Of a DNA stretch of 64,000 bases, positions 34,454 through 43,532 are shown one piece after another (the first letter of the stretch is position 1; each line of letters opens with the position of its first letter). This DNA comes from Gracilimonas halophila (lineage in GTDB: Bacteria; Bacteroidota; Rhodothermia; Balneolales; Balneolaceae), in NCBI RefSeq assembly GCF_042684365.1, contig NZ_JBHULI010000001.1, positions 124,001 to 188,000 of the forward strand. Reading direction: 5' to 3'. Below the pieces are notes generated by a model. That model did not search any database. It saw nothing but the letters and a program-made list of their open reading frames with translations, and had not been told where the DNA came from. Both the position numbers and the translations under genes were made by a program.

Positions 34454-36961
34454 TCAATTCCCTACAAAGAACACTGCATTCCCGAACAGCAATTTACCGT
34501 TGTGCCAGAAACCACGGAACAGAGGGTTGTCGATCATATATACAACCTGTCCTCGTCCCATATTCTGGACTCCATAAGAAAGTGTGTTTTCAAGGCTCTT
34601 CTTAGCCTCACTTCCTACAAAACCGCTGCGGTGTGCATCTTCTTTAGCTACCCCGACGTTCCACCCATTGTCCAGATATTCAAAAGCAGTAGAACCTAAC
34701 TTGAGGGACATGTAGGATTCACCATACCCAAAAGCGAGCGGATGCGTATTATCCATTGTGGTTTCAAAGATAGAACCGGCGTTCATGTATTTAACACGTT
34801 CCCGTGACGCCTCGCCATAATTAGTTAGTTTTGCATCCGGATCTTCGCTTTCTTCAGCAGATTCATTTTGCTTGCGTGAAAGAGCAAAACCATCTTTACC
34901 TGAAAGTAAATTATTGGCTCCTTCCATTGCGATCAAAGTACCGCCACTGCGCACCCAGTCTCTGATGGCATTTATTTCATTATCACCGACTGAACTTCCA
35001 TACATACTCGGCATGATCAATACATGGTAATCGTCCCAATCTACAGACCCAATATCATCGGTATTGATAAGGTTTACAGGGTAGTCGATCTGCTGATCAA
35101 AATAGTTCCAGATATGACCAACCATATTGGAACTGGTTCCATTACCGGAAAGCAGTGCTACTTTCGGAGTCTCAATATAACGCACTGCTGAAGATCCAAA
35201 ATCTTTACCGGTTTCAACAAAGCCGGTAGTGGCAGGAATCAACCTACGGTTAAGAAGGGCCGCTTCATCCTTTACAATTTGATCAAAATCGTCACCTAAA
35301 TGCTCATTGCCGTTCCGTGTAATGATCAGTGTACCTGGATCATATGCTCTGCCATCCAGGGTAAACGCTTCTTCAGCATACCGGGCCTTCACTCCTTTTT
35401 GCAGGATCTGTGACAGGAACTTCAGGTCGTCCATTGAATTCCATTTTGCCAGATAAGCATAAGGTTTATCAGCTGAAGGGGTCAATTCGTCTTCGGTAAC
35501 AGATGTAACAGGACCGGCATTTACCCGTCCGGGGATGGCATATCCTTCCACACCAAACGCATAGTGCATTTCCCAGGCGGTAATATCATAAGTCATTGAA
35601 TCGACCAACTCAGGTTTTGGCTCGAATAATACCCGCGCCAAAGTACCTTTAGGTTGATAGGTACTGATCACGTAATCACCTTCTTCGATGCTCACTCTGC
35701 CGGTCTCTCCCGTGCTATAGTTATAGCCATTGGTATTGGATGATCTCGTTGCAGTACCAACTTCAATTTCCTGTTTCGTCAGATATTGCAGCAAGCTTGT
35801 TACTTTATCCGGATTACTGCTCTTCTTAACAATAAAAGTCTTGTACTCTCCCGCACCATTTTCGATCGTATTGCTGAAATAGTTCGAAAATTCGTTGATC
35901 ACTTTCTGGTGATTTTGAGCTGTGATCTCCACAGTCGATAATCCGGTAGTCGTGTGGTGTGTAAGTCGATCGTGCAAGGTCAGCGTATCCCCTTCGGCTG
36001 TGAGAACTCCAAGTCCTGCCGAACTATGGCCGGCCTGCTCATAAGTCATTCCAATAGCTCCGTTGAAGGTAGGCCATGTATCTCCGTAGCTTGGATAGAA
36101 CAGGTCAAATACTTCTTTAGTAAAGTACAACCAATTTTCCTCATCAAAGTATTCGGCGTGATTCTTTCCGATCATCGTCTGGAAATCACGCTGCCAACCG
36201 GTGATAGCCGTATGAAACGGTTCTGCTGCCGGTGCAAAATAATAGGGAGAATTTACGCCTTGCTCGTGGAAATCGACGTGTACATGAGGCATCCAGCTGT
36301 TATAAAGAGGAAGTCTCTGCTGACTTTCCACTTGTGTTTGCCATGCCCAGTCACGGTTCAGATCAAAGTAATAGTGATTGGTACGTCCGCCGGGCCATGG
36401 TTCGCTATGTTCGCGTGACTCAGGATTCACATTTACCTCTTCACCTACCACACTTCGAAACCAATTCACATACCGATCACGTCCATCCGGATTCACCATC
36501 GGGTCCATGATCACCACCGTATTCTCCAGCCAATTTCCTTTCTCCGTTACCAGTTTATAAATGGTATTCAATGCAGCCTCGCTGGAAGAAGTCTCATTTC
36601 CATGCACGTTATAACTGAGCCACACAATTGCTTTTTGGTTTTCGGTAGGCTCTCCGGATTCAAGCCCGGTCAGTCTCAGGTTATTGAGACGTATCTCCTC
36701 GATATTGGCTTGATTATCCGATGTGGTAACGACAGCATACACCAACTCCCGTCCTTCATTGGTCCTCCCATATTCACTAAGGGTAACCATCGGTGACTCT
36801 TCAGCCACATGCTGAAAATAATTCACCACTTTGTAATGAGGAGTCCATTGCTCCCCAAGCTCATACCCTAAAAATTCAGCGGGCGATTGCAGCTGAGCAA
36901 AGGCCTGAGCCGATATTAAAAAAACTGCTATTAATGTGCCTAATATCCCTTTCTTCATCAT
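34454..36961 (-). CDS. M14-family zinc carboxypeptidase, secreted
   Basis: 835 aa. Signal peptide: KKGILGTLIAVFLISAQAFAQ. Zinc ligands of the M14 fold are HGNETSSSEA (HxxE) and the third His in WMPHVHVDFHEQG. The substrate-binding NPDGRDRYVNWFR is present, and the catalytic Glu lies in GMTYEQAGHSS. The long C-terminal part (about residues 420-835) contains a class-I glutamine-amidotransferase-like fold segment (VLIMPSMYGSSVGDNEINAIRDWVRSGG), as in many large Bacteroidota M14 proteins. Periplasmic or secreted peptide degradation is likely. Its ATG overlaps by one base the stop of the lipoprotein gene upstream (TAATG), so translation is coupled. Confidence 0.92.
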   Translation of the reverse strand: MMKKGILGTLIAVFLISAQAFAQLQSPAEFLGYELGEQWTPHYKVVNYFQHVAEESPMVTLSEYGRTNEGRELVYAVVTTSDNQANIEEIRLNNLRLTGLESGEPTENQKAIVWLSYNVHGNETSSSEAALNTIYKLVTEKGNWLENTVVIMDPMVNPDGRDRYVNWFRSVVGEEVNVNPESREHSEPWPGGRTNHYYFDLNRDWAWQTQVESQQRLPLYNSWMPHVHVDFHEQGVNSPYYFAPAAEPFHTAITGWQRDFQTMIGKNHAEYFDEENWLYFTKEVFDLFYPSYGDTWPTFNGAIGMTYEQAGHSSAGLGVLTAEGDTLTLHDRLTHHTTTGLSTVEITAQNHQKVINEFSNYFSNTIENGAGEYKTFIVKKSSNPDKVTSLLQYLTKQEIEVGTATRSSNTNGYNYSTGETGRVSIEEGDYVISTYQPKGTLARVLFEPKPELVDSMTYDITAWEMHYAFGVEGYAIPGRVNAGPVTSVTEDELTPSADKPYAYLAKWNSMDDLKFLSQILQKGVKARYAEEAFTLDGRAYDPGTLIITRNGNEHLGDDFDQIVKDEAALLNRRLIPATTGFVETGKDFGSSAVRYIETPKVALLSGNGTSSNMVGHIWNYFDQQIDYPVNLINTDDIGSVDWDDYHVLIMPSMYGSSVGDNEINAIRDWVRSGGTLIAMEGANNLLSGKDGFALSRKQNESAEESEDPDAKLTNYGEASRERVKYMNAGSIFETTMDNTHPLAFGYGESYMSLKLGSTAFEYLDNGWNVGVAKEDAHRSGFVGSEAKKSLENTLSYGVQNMGRGQVVYMIDNPLFRGFWHNGKLLFGNAVFFVGN

Positions 36962-37464
36962 TACTCTGATTTGTTTAGTTCAGTTTCAATTTGTTGTACC
37001 ACATCATCTACAATAGAATTGGGGATTGGAATAGTAAGGTTGTAATGGGCAATTTTCCACTCATTTTCATTTTTTACCAAAACCCCTGAGCCCCTGCTCG
37101 GTCCCAGATTAGGAGTATCGAGTTCTTCATCAAACCAGGCTATTTTACCGTTATCCGAAAAATAAACTTTACGAAAAGTTGGAGTAAAGGTCCATGCCAC
37201 ACCATCGTCTTCAAAATAAGGTTTAGACCATGGTTTAAATACATCAATAGTCCATCGTTCGGTAGCATCCGTCCCCATGAAAATAGAAGAGTCACTTTCA
37301 AAGTGATCAAAATATCGTTCGAAGTCTCCTTCTGCCGCAGCTAAATGCCAATCATCGAGAACGGCGTTTACCTCATCCGGAGATGGCGGTATTTGAGTTT
37401 CTTTGGGCTCGCAGGCTCCGAGCAACAATCCCGAAATAGAAAGTAGCAGAAATATGAATCGCAT
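36961..37464 (-). CDS. NTF2/SnoaL-like lipoprotein (DUF4440-type)
   Basis: 167 aa. A lipoprotein signal (FIFLLLSISGLLLGAC, lipobox LGAC, Cys at residue 17) precedes an NTF2-like cone fold: VNAVLDDWHLAAAEGDFERYFDHFESDSSIFMGTDATERW ... GKIAWFDEELD ... SGVLVKNENEWKIAHYNLT (in pieces). These folds bind small ligands or act as accessory domains; no catalytic assignment is possible. It is coupled (TAATG) to the M14 peptidase downstream, which suggests both are exported together. Confidence 0.85.
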   Translation of the reverse strand: MRFIFLLLSISGLLLGACEPKETQIPPSPDEVNAVLDDWHLAAAEGDFERYFDHFESDSSIFMGTDATERWTIDVFKPWSKPYFEDDGVAWTFTPTFRKVYFSDNGKIAWFDEELDTPNLGPSRGSGVLVKNENEWKIAHYNLTIPIPNSIVDDVVQQIETELNKSE

Positions 37465-37618
37465 AGATAAAAGTTGGTTCTTGAGTTAGCCTATGGTAGC
37501 TATTCAAAACTGATAGAGCAAACAGGATTTGCAGTATCCATTATTCTTAAATCTATCCATTGTAAAAACTGCTATCTTTTGTGTATGATTAATCAAGCTT
37601 TAAAGACACCTATAAATC

Positions 37619-39205
37619 GTGATCAGCAGCAGCAATAACAACCAGGTTGTACCCATTAAACGCATTGCAGCTATTGATATAGGCACAAACTCATTTCACG
37701 CCATCATAGTGGATGTGTTTTCTGATGGCAGTTTTCGAACCCTCGATAAGCTCAAGGAAATGGTGCAACTTGCCAAGGGCGGGATGGGGAAACGACTATC
37801 CGATGGCGCATTCAAACGAGGCCTTTCTGCTCTTAAGAACATTAAACGGCTGGCTGACAGTTACGAATGTGAAGAAATTCTTGCCTATGCCACTTCTGCC
37901 ATCCGCGAAGCAGAAAACGGGGGTGAATTCATTCAAAGAAGCATTGATGAAGTTGGCGTCAAAATGCTTGCCATTCCCGGCAGGGTCGAAGCTGAGTTAA
38001 TTGGCCTGGCCGTTCGTCACGGAGTAAAGTTAACGGAAAAACCGGTATTGGTTGCAGATGTTGGGGGAGGCAGCGTAGAATTTATTTTGGGGAATGAAGA
38101 GAAATTCTTCTACACAGCCAGTAAAAAGATCGGAGTTTCCCGAATGACGGAGATCTTCAAACCTGCCGATCCTATCACCCAAGAAGACATTAAGAAACTG
38201 GAATCTCATTATGAAGAACAGCTTCGTGACGTAGCTCAGGCATTTGCTCAACACCGTACCGATACCATCATCGGTTCTTCGGGTACCATGGAGAATATTG
38301 CACAAATGATCGCAGCCCGAAAAGGTAAATCGGTGGACATGACCCTGAATGAGATGGAATTCTCGGCTCAGGATTTCAAAGAGTTCTATGATTACTTTAT
38401 TAAACTCAATAAAAAGCAGCGTAGAAAAGTAACCGGGCTTGACACCAAACGCATTGGGTTCATAAATACCGGTGTGGTATTGGTTGATTACCTGATCCGT
38501 AAATTTGGGATCAAAACCATCAAGATCTCATCACAGGCACTGCGTGAAGGAATTGTGATCCGTTACCTGAAGAAGGAGATGATAGGTTTGCCGTGGACCG
38601 GAGCTTTTGCGGATCCAAGGCGTCGAAGTGTTTTTGAGTTACTTCGAAAAACCGACTGGCATGAAAATCATTCGCGACATGTAGCCAATATGGCGCTGAC
38701 TATTTTTGATGCCCTTCAGGATGAAATGAAACTAGAAGATGGCGATCGTGAACTTTTGGAATATGCCGCTTACCTACATGACATTGGCTATTACATCTCC
38801 CATTCCAAGCATCACAAACATGCTCTCTACATCATCCGGCACTCTGACCTGAAAGGATTCAAGGAACATGAAATTGAGATCATAGCCAATGTGGCTCGCT
38901 ATCACCGTCGGTCAACACCCAAGAAAAGGCATGGCGAATACTGGAAAATGTCGCCCGAGATAAGGAAAAGAATTAAAAAGCTTTCCGGGATCCTGAGAGT
39001 AGCCGATGGATTGGACCGAAGCCATTTCCAAAACGTAAAAGAACTGGAAGTGCATTCCGAAGACGATCATATCAGAATTAACATCTGGACGGAAGGGGAA
39101 CCTTATCTTGAGATCTGGGGTGCAGAGCGAAAATCCCAACTTTTCAAGGAAGTGACGGGCAAGAAGCTGAAGATCGAACGGGTGTTGGAACCGGTGTATT
39201 CTTAG
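37619..39205 (+). CDS. Ppx/GppA-family phosphatase with C-terminal HD domain
   Basis: 528 aa, GTG start at 37619. The N-terminal ASKHA-fold domain has the phosphate-1 motif AAIDIGTNSFHAIIVDV and VADVGGGSVEFILG. The C-terminal HD-type domain (about residues 340-528) shows NHSRHVANMALTIFDAL and YAAYLHDIGYYISHSKHHKHA. The family hydrolyses polyphosphate or pppGpp; which one cannot be decided from sequence. It is monocistronic and divergent from the NTF2-like lipoprotein. Confidence 0.92.
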   Translation: MISSSNNNQVVPIKRIAAIDIGTNSFHAIIVDVFSDGSFRTLDKLKEMVQLAKGGMGKRLSDGAFKRGLSALKNIKRLADSYECEEILAYATSAIREAENGGEFIQRSIDEVGVKMLAIPGRVEAELIGLAVRHGVKLTEKPVLVADVGGGSVEFILGNEEKFFYTASKKIGVSRMTEIFKPADPITQEDIKKLESHYEEQLRDVAQAFAQHRTDTIIGSSGTMENIAQMIAARKGKSVDMTLNEMEFSAQDFKEFYDYFIKLNKKQRRKVTGLDTKRIGFINTGVVLVDYLIRKFGIKTIKISSQALREGIVIRYLKKEMIGLPWTGAFADPRRRSVFELLRKTDWHENHSRHVANMALTIFDALQDEMKLEDGDRELLEYAAYLHDIGYYISHSKHHKHALYIIRHSDLKGFKEHEIEIIANVARYHRRSTPKKRHGEYWKMSPEIRKRIKKLSGILRVADGLDRSHFQNVKELEVHSEDDHIRINIWTEGEPYLEIWGAERKSQLFKEVTGKKLKIERVLEPVYS

Positions 39206-39232
39206 TTTTAGTATCGATGCTTTATCAACTTT

Positions 39233-39393
39233 GACCCACCCCTCAATCCCCGCCCGAGCGGGGAAGCTCTTTAGTTGGTTCTGTGTTGGATTGTAGATTC
39301 TATCCATTGGTGATAGACTGCGATCTACCTCCAAATTCACCACACCGTCTTCCTCTCCCGGGAGAGGAAACAAAGGTGAGGGTGCAGTTCGCC
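39233..39393 (+). repeat. double-hairpin (MITE-like) repeat, copy 1
   Basis: About 161 bp. The left part has CCCCGCCCGAGCGGGG (hairpin) then AAGCTC; the right part has CTTCCTCTCCCGGGAGAGG (hairpin) then AAACAAAGGTGAGGGTG. The ends CCACCCCTCA and TGAGGGTG form short terminal inverted repeats. The middle is much less conserved. It lies 60 bp upstream of the DUF559 gene, in the same orientation as copy 2. Confidence 0.85.
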
Positions 39394-39452
39394 TAAAGAG
39401 CAACACTTGTCATTATCTCAAATTTTATCGTATTTGGGAAAAAGAGGGTACT

Positions 39453-39824
39453 ATGAAGAAGAGAATACCAGTCATTCCTTACCGGGAAGATTTAATAGCC
39501 AAAGCTCGCTGGCTTCGAAAAAATTCAACTCCCGGAGAAATTGAGGTTTGGAAAGCAATCAAGAACAGGCAAGTTTTGGGATATAAATTTCGAAGACAGC
39601 ATCCCATCCATCGGTTTATCGTGGATTTCTTTTGCCGGGAATTAAAACTTGCTATCGAAATAGATGGCAGATCTCATGACTTCAACATTGAAGCTGATAA
39701 ACAGCGCCAATATATCATTGAGCAATTTGGAGTGAGTTTTCTGAGGTTTACCGAATTGGATGCAAAGAATAATACGGATTCGGTGAGACGGGAAATTGAG
39801 AAGTGGGCCTTGACTCATAGGTGA
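39453..39824 (+). CDS. DUF559-family endonuclease-like protein
   Basis: 123 aa, the family's normal size. The PD-(D/E)xK/Vsr-like core is visible: NSTPGEIEVWKAIKNRQVLGYKFRRQHPIHRFIVDFFC (Asp58) and KLAIEIDGRSHD (Glu69, Asp71), with Glu30 as a further acidic residue. No experimental function is established for most members. It is framed closely by two direct repeats of about 160 bp (39233-39393 and 39864-40025). A third copy without a gene lies near 33 kb. This resembles a transposase-like partner of a dispersed element. Codon use is like that of its neighbours. Confidence 0.88.
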   Translation: MKKRIPVIPYREDLIAKARWLRKNSTPGEIEVWKAIKNRQVLGYKFRRQHPIHRFIVDFFCRELKLAIEIDGRSHDFNIEADKQRQYIIEQFGVSFLRFTELDAKNNTDSVRREIEKWALTHR

Positions 39825-39863
39825 ATTGGTTCAGAAGTTTACTTTTGATGCTGTGGCAACCTC

Positions 39864-40025
39864 GACCCACCCCTCAATCCCCGCCCGAGCGGGGAAGCTC
39901 CTTAGGCCGTTTCTGTGTTGGATTATAGGTTATAGCCATTGGCAATATCCTCTAAACTATCTCCCAATTCACCACAGCGTCTTCCTCTCCCGGGAGAGGA
40001 AACAAAGGTGAGGGTGGAGTTCGCC
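39864..40025 (+). repeat. double-hairpin (MITE-like) repeat, copy 2
   Basis: About 162 bp. It is identical to copy 1 through the first ~37 bases, and its last ~46 bases differ at about two positions; the middle is diverged. The terminal inverted repeats CCACCCCTCA / TGAGGGTGG are clearer here than in copy 1. It lies 40 bp downstream of the DUF559 stop. Confidence 0.85.
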
Positions 40026-40042
40026 AAAGTTCACTAACAAAA

Positions 40043-40073
40043 AAAAGGGACGCAGTTTATACGTCCCTTTTCC
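40043..40073 (-). terminator. rho-independent terminator of leucine dehydrogenase gene
   Basis: AAAAGGGACG pairs with CGTCCCTTTT around a 9-nt loop. On the minus strand it is followed by a long T-run. It is 22 bp after the stop at 40095 and could work in both directions. Confidence 0.85.
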
Positions 40074-40094
40074 AATAATCTTTATGAAAGTTGA

Positions 40095-41270
40095 TCAATC
40101 GATAAATCGCTTATAAACCTCGCCCAGTCTTCCGGAGACATTCGCTTTTGAGGAGTATTTATTTTTGATGTTCCCAATGGTTTCAATGCGTTTTTCAGCT
40201 AAGGCATTGGAGGCTTTATGAGCCGGCATTCCATGCTCTTCCGAATAATCCAGAATATCAGTAATGGTGTTATAGATATTACCGGCATTTTGCAACGCAC
40301 GCTCTTCGTTATATCCCTCAAGCTCGCTCGCAATGTTAATGATCCCTCCGGCATTGATCACATAATCAGGTGCGTAAATGATGCCTTTGTCCAGCAACAT
40401 CTGCCCATGCTTATCTTCTTCATCCAGCACGTTATTCGCACCGCCCGCAATGATATCACACTTGAACTGGTCCATGGTATCATCGTTGATCACTCCACCC
40501 AAGGCACATGGGGTAAAAATATCGACATCAAGTCCGTAGATGGAATCGGGGTCTACCAATTCACCGCCCACTTCTTCTGCCAGCTCTTTGGCTTTGTCTT
40601 CGTAAATATCACAGATATATAATTTGGCTCCCTCCTTGGAAGCGTGACGTGCAAAATATGATGCCACGTTCCCGGCTCCCTGAAGGGCGATCTTTTTGCC
40701 TTCCAGTGAATCGCTGCCATAGGCTTTTTTGGCACAAGCCTTTACACCCATGTAAACACCATAAGCCGTAACGGGAGATGGATTGCCACTTCCGCCCAAT
40801 GCCTTGGGAATTCCGGTTACATACTTGGTTTCGGAATAGATCCACTCCATTTCCTTCTCGGTCATCCCGACATCCTCAGCAGTGATGTATCGCCCACCAA
40901 GTCCATCTACAAAACGGCCAAAAGAACGGAACAAAGCTTCTGTCTTCTCGGTGTGAGGGTCGCCGATGATAACCGCTTTACCACCGCCTAAATTCAGCCC
41001 GGAGATAGCTGATTTATAGGTCATGCCGCGCGAGAGGCGAAGTACATCTCTCATAGCGGCATCTTCAGATTCATAGTTCCACATGCGGGTTCCGCCGAGG
41101 GCAGGCCCAAGTGTGGTGTTATGAATGGCAATGATGGCTCTCAATTCGGTCTCTGGATCAGAACAGATCACCACCTGCTCATGTTCTTTGTTAGATAATT
41201 CGTTAAAAATGAGGAAGTTCTTATTCTCTTTATTCAATGGTATGGATTCTTTAGTGAGTACTTTTGTCAT
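40095..41270 (-). CDS. leucine/branched-chain amino acid dehydrogenase (Glu/Leu/Phe/Val family)
   Basis: 391 aa. NAD-dependent oxidative deamination of branched-chain amino acids. The substrate-side domain has ALGGTRMWNYESEDAAMRDVLRLSRGMTYKSAISGLNLGGGKAVIIGDP (in pieces), with the catalytic Lys in GGGKAV. The Rossmann domain has KKIALQGAGNVASYFARHA. It is closest to leucine dehydrogenase by these motifs; phenylalanine or valine dehydrogenase is possible. About 20 residues at the N-terminus precede the conserved domain. It is divergent from recJ with a 293-bp gap. Confidence 0.9.
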   Translation of the reverse strand: MTKVLTKESIPLNKENKNFLIFNELSNKEHEQVVICSDPETELRAIIAIHNTTLGPALGGTRMWNYESEDAAMRDVLRLSRGMTYKSAISGLNLGGGKAVIIGDPHTEKTEALFRSFGRFVDGLGGRYITAEDVGMTEKEMEWIYSETKYVTGIPKALGGSGNPSPVTAYGVYMGVKACAKKAYGSDSLEGKKIALQGAGNVASYFARHASKEGAKLYICDIYEDKAKELAEEVGGELVDPDSIYGLDVDIFTPCALGGVINDDTMDQFKCDIIAGGANNVLDEEDKHGQMLLDKGIIYAPDYVINAGGIINIASELEGYNEERALQNAGNIYNTITDILDYSEEHGMPAHKASNALAEKRIETIGNIKNKYSSKANVSGRLGEVYKRFID

Positions 41271-41563
41271 AATAAAAGGTAAGGATTTATGTTGGAAAGA
41301 CGGGACCTTGGAACCGCTTCCAAAGTTCGGGATTTATTTGCCGGTTCTCAACCTATTTGCAAAGAGGGATACAAAAGTTTGTAAGATGAGATATATCTGC
41401 TACAGAATGAACTTTACAGGGCTAAACTTTAATTTATATAAACAAAGATGCTGTTTTTCTCCTGTTTAATAGTATTTTATATGTAATAAAACGCAGTTTG
41501 CGTTGGCGTACCGGTTTGACCGCCGATCAGCCTTTATGAATAAAAATAAAGCACAAAATAATC
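41271..41563. other. intergenic gap between leucine dehydrogenase gene and recJ
   Basis: 293 bp between divergent genes. It holds no ORF with coding character, no known RNA and no strong hairpin. Presumably it carries both promoters, but I find no full TTTG-N19-TAnnTTTG match. Confidence 0.6.
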
Positions 41564-43270
41564 ATGTCATTCCGCTGGGTATACGCGCAGCCGGAAGAGG
41601 AAAAGTATGTCCCGGAATTAGGGGACACGCTTGGAATTCCGGACAAAATAGCCCGTTTGCTGGCTATACGCGGCATAAAAACATACAATGATGCAGAATA
41701 CTTTTTCCGACCAAAGATAGATAACCTCCACGATCCTTTTTTAATGAAGGATATGGATGTTGGTGCCGAACGCCTGGCACTGGCTATCCGCAAAGGTGAG
41801 AAAGTACTCGTTTACGGCGATTACGACGTAGACGGGACTACGGCTACGTCCTGCATCTATACATTTCTGAAAGAATTTGGGGTTGAAGCCGATTATTATA
41901 TTCCCCACCGCTTTAAAGAAGGCTATGGAATAAATCCGGATGGCATAAAATATGCCGAGGAGATCAATGCCTCCCTCATCGTTTCCGTAGATTGTGGAAT
42001 TACGGCTATTGAAGAAGCTAAAGTTGCCAAAGAAAAAGGTATCGATCTTATCATTTGTGACCATCACACGGTAGGAGATGAGATCCCGGATGCGGTCGCA
42101 GTACTTGACCCCAAACGTCCTGATTGCAACTATCCTTTTGATGGTCTTTCCGGTGCCGGAGTTGGTTTTAAACTGATTCAGGGAACCATTGTGAAACTGG
42201 GATTACCTAAATCCGTGGCCTATAAATTCCTGGACCTTGTAGCCATTTCCATCGCTTCCGATATCGTACCTATTATTGATGAGAATCGGGTATTGATGAA
42301 GGCAGGATTGAATATGATCCAGAAGAGTCCTCGTGTGGGCATCAAGGCTTTACTCGACCATATCAATGTGTCTAAAGATGAAGTGAACACAGCCAAGATC
42401 GTTTTTTCCATTGGCCCGCGCATCAACGCAGCCGGACGTATGGGTGATGCCAGCACGGCTGTGAAATTGATGATCTCAGAAACCCTGTCTGAAGCAAAGT
42501 CACATGCTTATGAGCTGGAATCCATCAACCTGAAGCGCAGGGATACTGATTCCCAGACCATGAAAGAAGCTATGGCTCAGATCGATGAAGATTTCAATAT
42601 GGAGGAAACCTCGACCATCGTCCTTTATGGGGAAAACTGGCACCTTGGGGTGATCGGCATTGTGGCTTCGCGATTGGTAGATCTTTATCATCGTCCTGCC
42701 ATTATGCTCAGTAACGTGGACGGTAAAGTGAAAGGCTCGGCACGAAGCATCAAAGGGTTTAACATCTATAATGCCATCAAGAAGTGTGAAGATCTGCTGG
42801 AGCAATTTGGAGGGCACGAATTTGCTGCCGGACTTACCCTCACCGAAAAGAATCTCTCCGAATTCCGACGGCGCATGAACGAGCTGGCCTTTACCGATCT
42901 GTCCGAAAATTCATTCGAGCCGGAACTCACTATAGATGCCAAACTTGACTTGGGTGAAGTGGATATGAAGTTCTGGAAACTGCTAAGTCAGTTCGAACCT
43001 TTTGGCCCCGGAAACCTCCGGCCTATTTTTGTAAGTGAAGAAGTGAAAGTGGTGGGCGAGCCGACCATCGTTGGAAACGGACACCTTAAGATGCGGGTGA
43101 AGCAGGAAAATTCAGGTATTTTCGATACGATCGGGTTCAATATGCATGAATATCTGCCGGGTGTGCGAAACGGGAACCCGTTCAAGGTGGCGTATGTAAT
43201 CGAGGAAAATCACTGGAACGGCCGCCGAACCCTGCAATTGCGATTGAAAGACATTCATATCTCAGATTAA
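41564..43270 (+). CDS. recJ: single-stranded-DNA-specific exonuclease RecJ
   Basis: 568 aa. DHH-family 5'-3' exonuclease used in RecF-pathway recombination and mismatch repair. Motifs: KVLVYGDYDVDGTTATS (motif I), SLIVSVDCGITAIEEA, LIICDHHTVGDEIPDA (DHH), and in DHHA1 WHLGVIGIVASRLVDLYHRPAIML and GSARSIKGFNIYNAIKKCEDLLEQFGGHEFAAG (in pieces). The C-terminal OB fold includes FEPFGPGNLRPIFV. Full length; the last gene before tRNA-Phe and the accessory region. Confidence 0.96.
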   Translation: MSFRWVYAQPEEEKYVPELGDTLGIPDKIARLLAIRGIKTYNDAEYFFRPKIDNLHDPFLMKDMDVGAERLALAIRKGEKVLVYGDYDVDGTTATSCIYTFLKEFGVEADYYIPHRFKEGYGINPDGIKYAEEINASLIVSVDCGITAIEEAKVAKEKGIDLIICDHHTVGDEIPDAVAVLDPKRPDCNYPFDGLSGAGVGFKLIQGTIVKLGLPKSVAYKFLDLVAISIASDIVPIIDENRVLMKAGLNMIQKSPRVGIKALLDHINVSKDEVNTAKIVFSIGPRINAAGRMGDASTAVKLMISETLSEAKSHAYELESINLKRRDTDSQTMKEAMAQIDEDFNMEETSTIVLYGENWHLGVIGIVASRLVDLYHRPAIMLSNVDGKVKGSARSIKGFNIYNAIKKCEDLLEQFGGHEFAAGLTLTEKNLSEFRRRMNELAFTDLSENSFEPELTIDAKLDLGEVDMKFWKLLSQFEPFGPGNLRPIFVSEEVKVVGEPTIVGNGHLKMRVKQENSGIFDTIGFNMHEYLPGVRNGNPFKVAYVIEENHWNGRRTLQLRLKDIHISD

Positions 43271-43286
43271 ACTCAGCTTTTTTGCT

Positions 43287-43306
43287 CAATATTGAATTCA
43301 ATATTG
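43287..43306. repeat. perfect 20-bp palindrome
   Basis: CAATATTGAATTCAATATTG is its own reverse complement. It lies between recJ and tRNA-Phe, and its right edge includes the TTG that could be the -33 box of the tRNA promoter. It may bind a regulator or help end recJ transcription. Confidence 0.7.
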
Positions 43307-43334
43307 TATGTAGATAATAAACCCTTTATCTTTG
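43304..43334 (+). promoter_or_regulatory. tRNA-Phe promoter (TTG-N20-TAtcTTTG)
   Basis: TTG at 43304-43306, then 20 bp, then TATCTTTG at 43327-43334, a perfect TAnnTTTG. The tRNA begins 15 bp downstream. Confidence 0.65.
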
Positions 43335-43348
43335 CCGTCCTTGTGAAA

Positions 43349-43421
<73 letters not shown>

Positions 43422-43425
43422 CCCG

Positions 43426-43464
43426 AAGCCCATGTAAGTCGTTGATTTACATGGGCTTTTTTAT
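43426..43464 (+). terminator. terminator of tRNA-Phe
   Basis: AAGCCCATGTAA pairs perfectly with TTACATGGGCTT around a 9-nt loop, followed by TTTTATTTT. Confidence 0.85.
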
Positions 43465-43532
43465 TTTGAGTGCAAACATTAGTGCAAACATTTCTGTATA
43501 AATGGAGAGATTTTTTGAGAGCAGAAAATATT

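Noticed and set aside
39826..40011. A 61-aa ORF after the DUF559 gene
   Set aside because: It lies almost entirely in the double-hairpin repeat and is explained by it.
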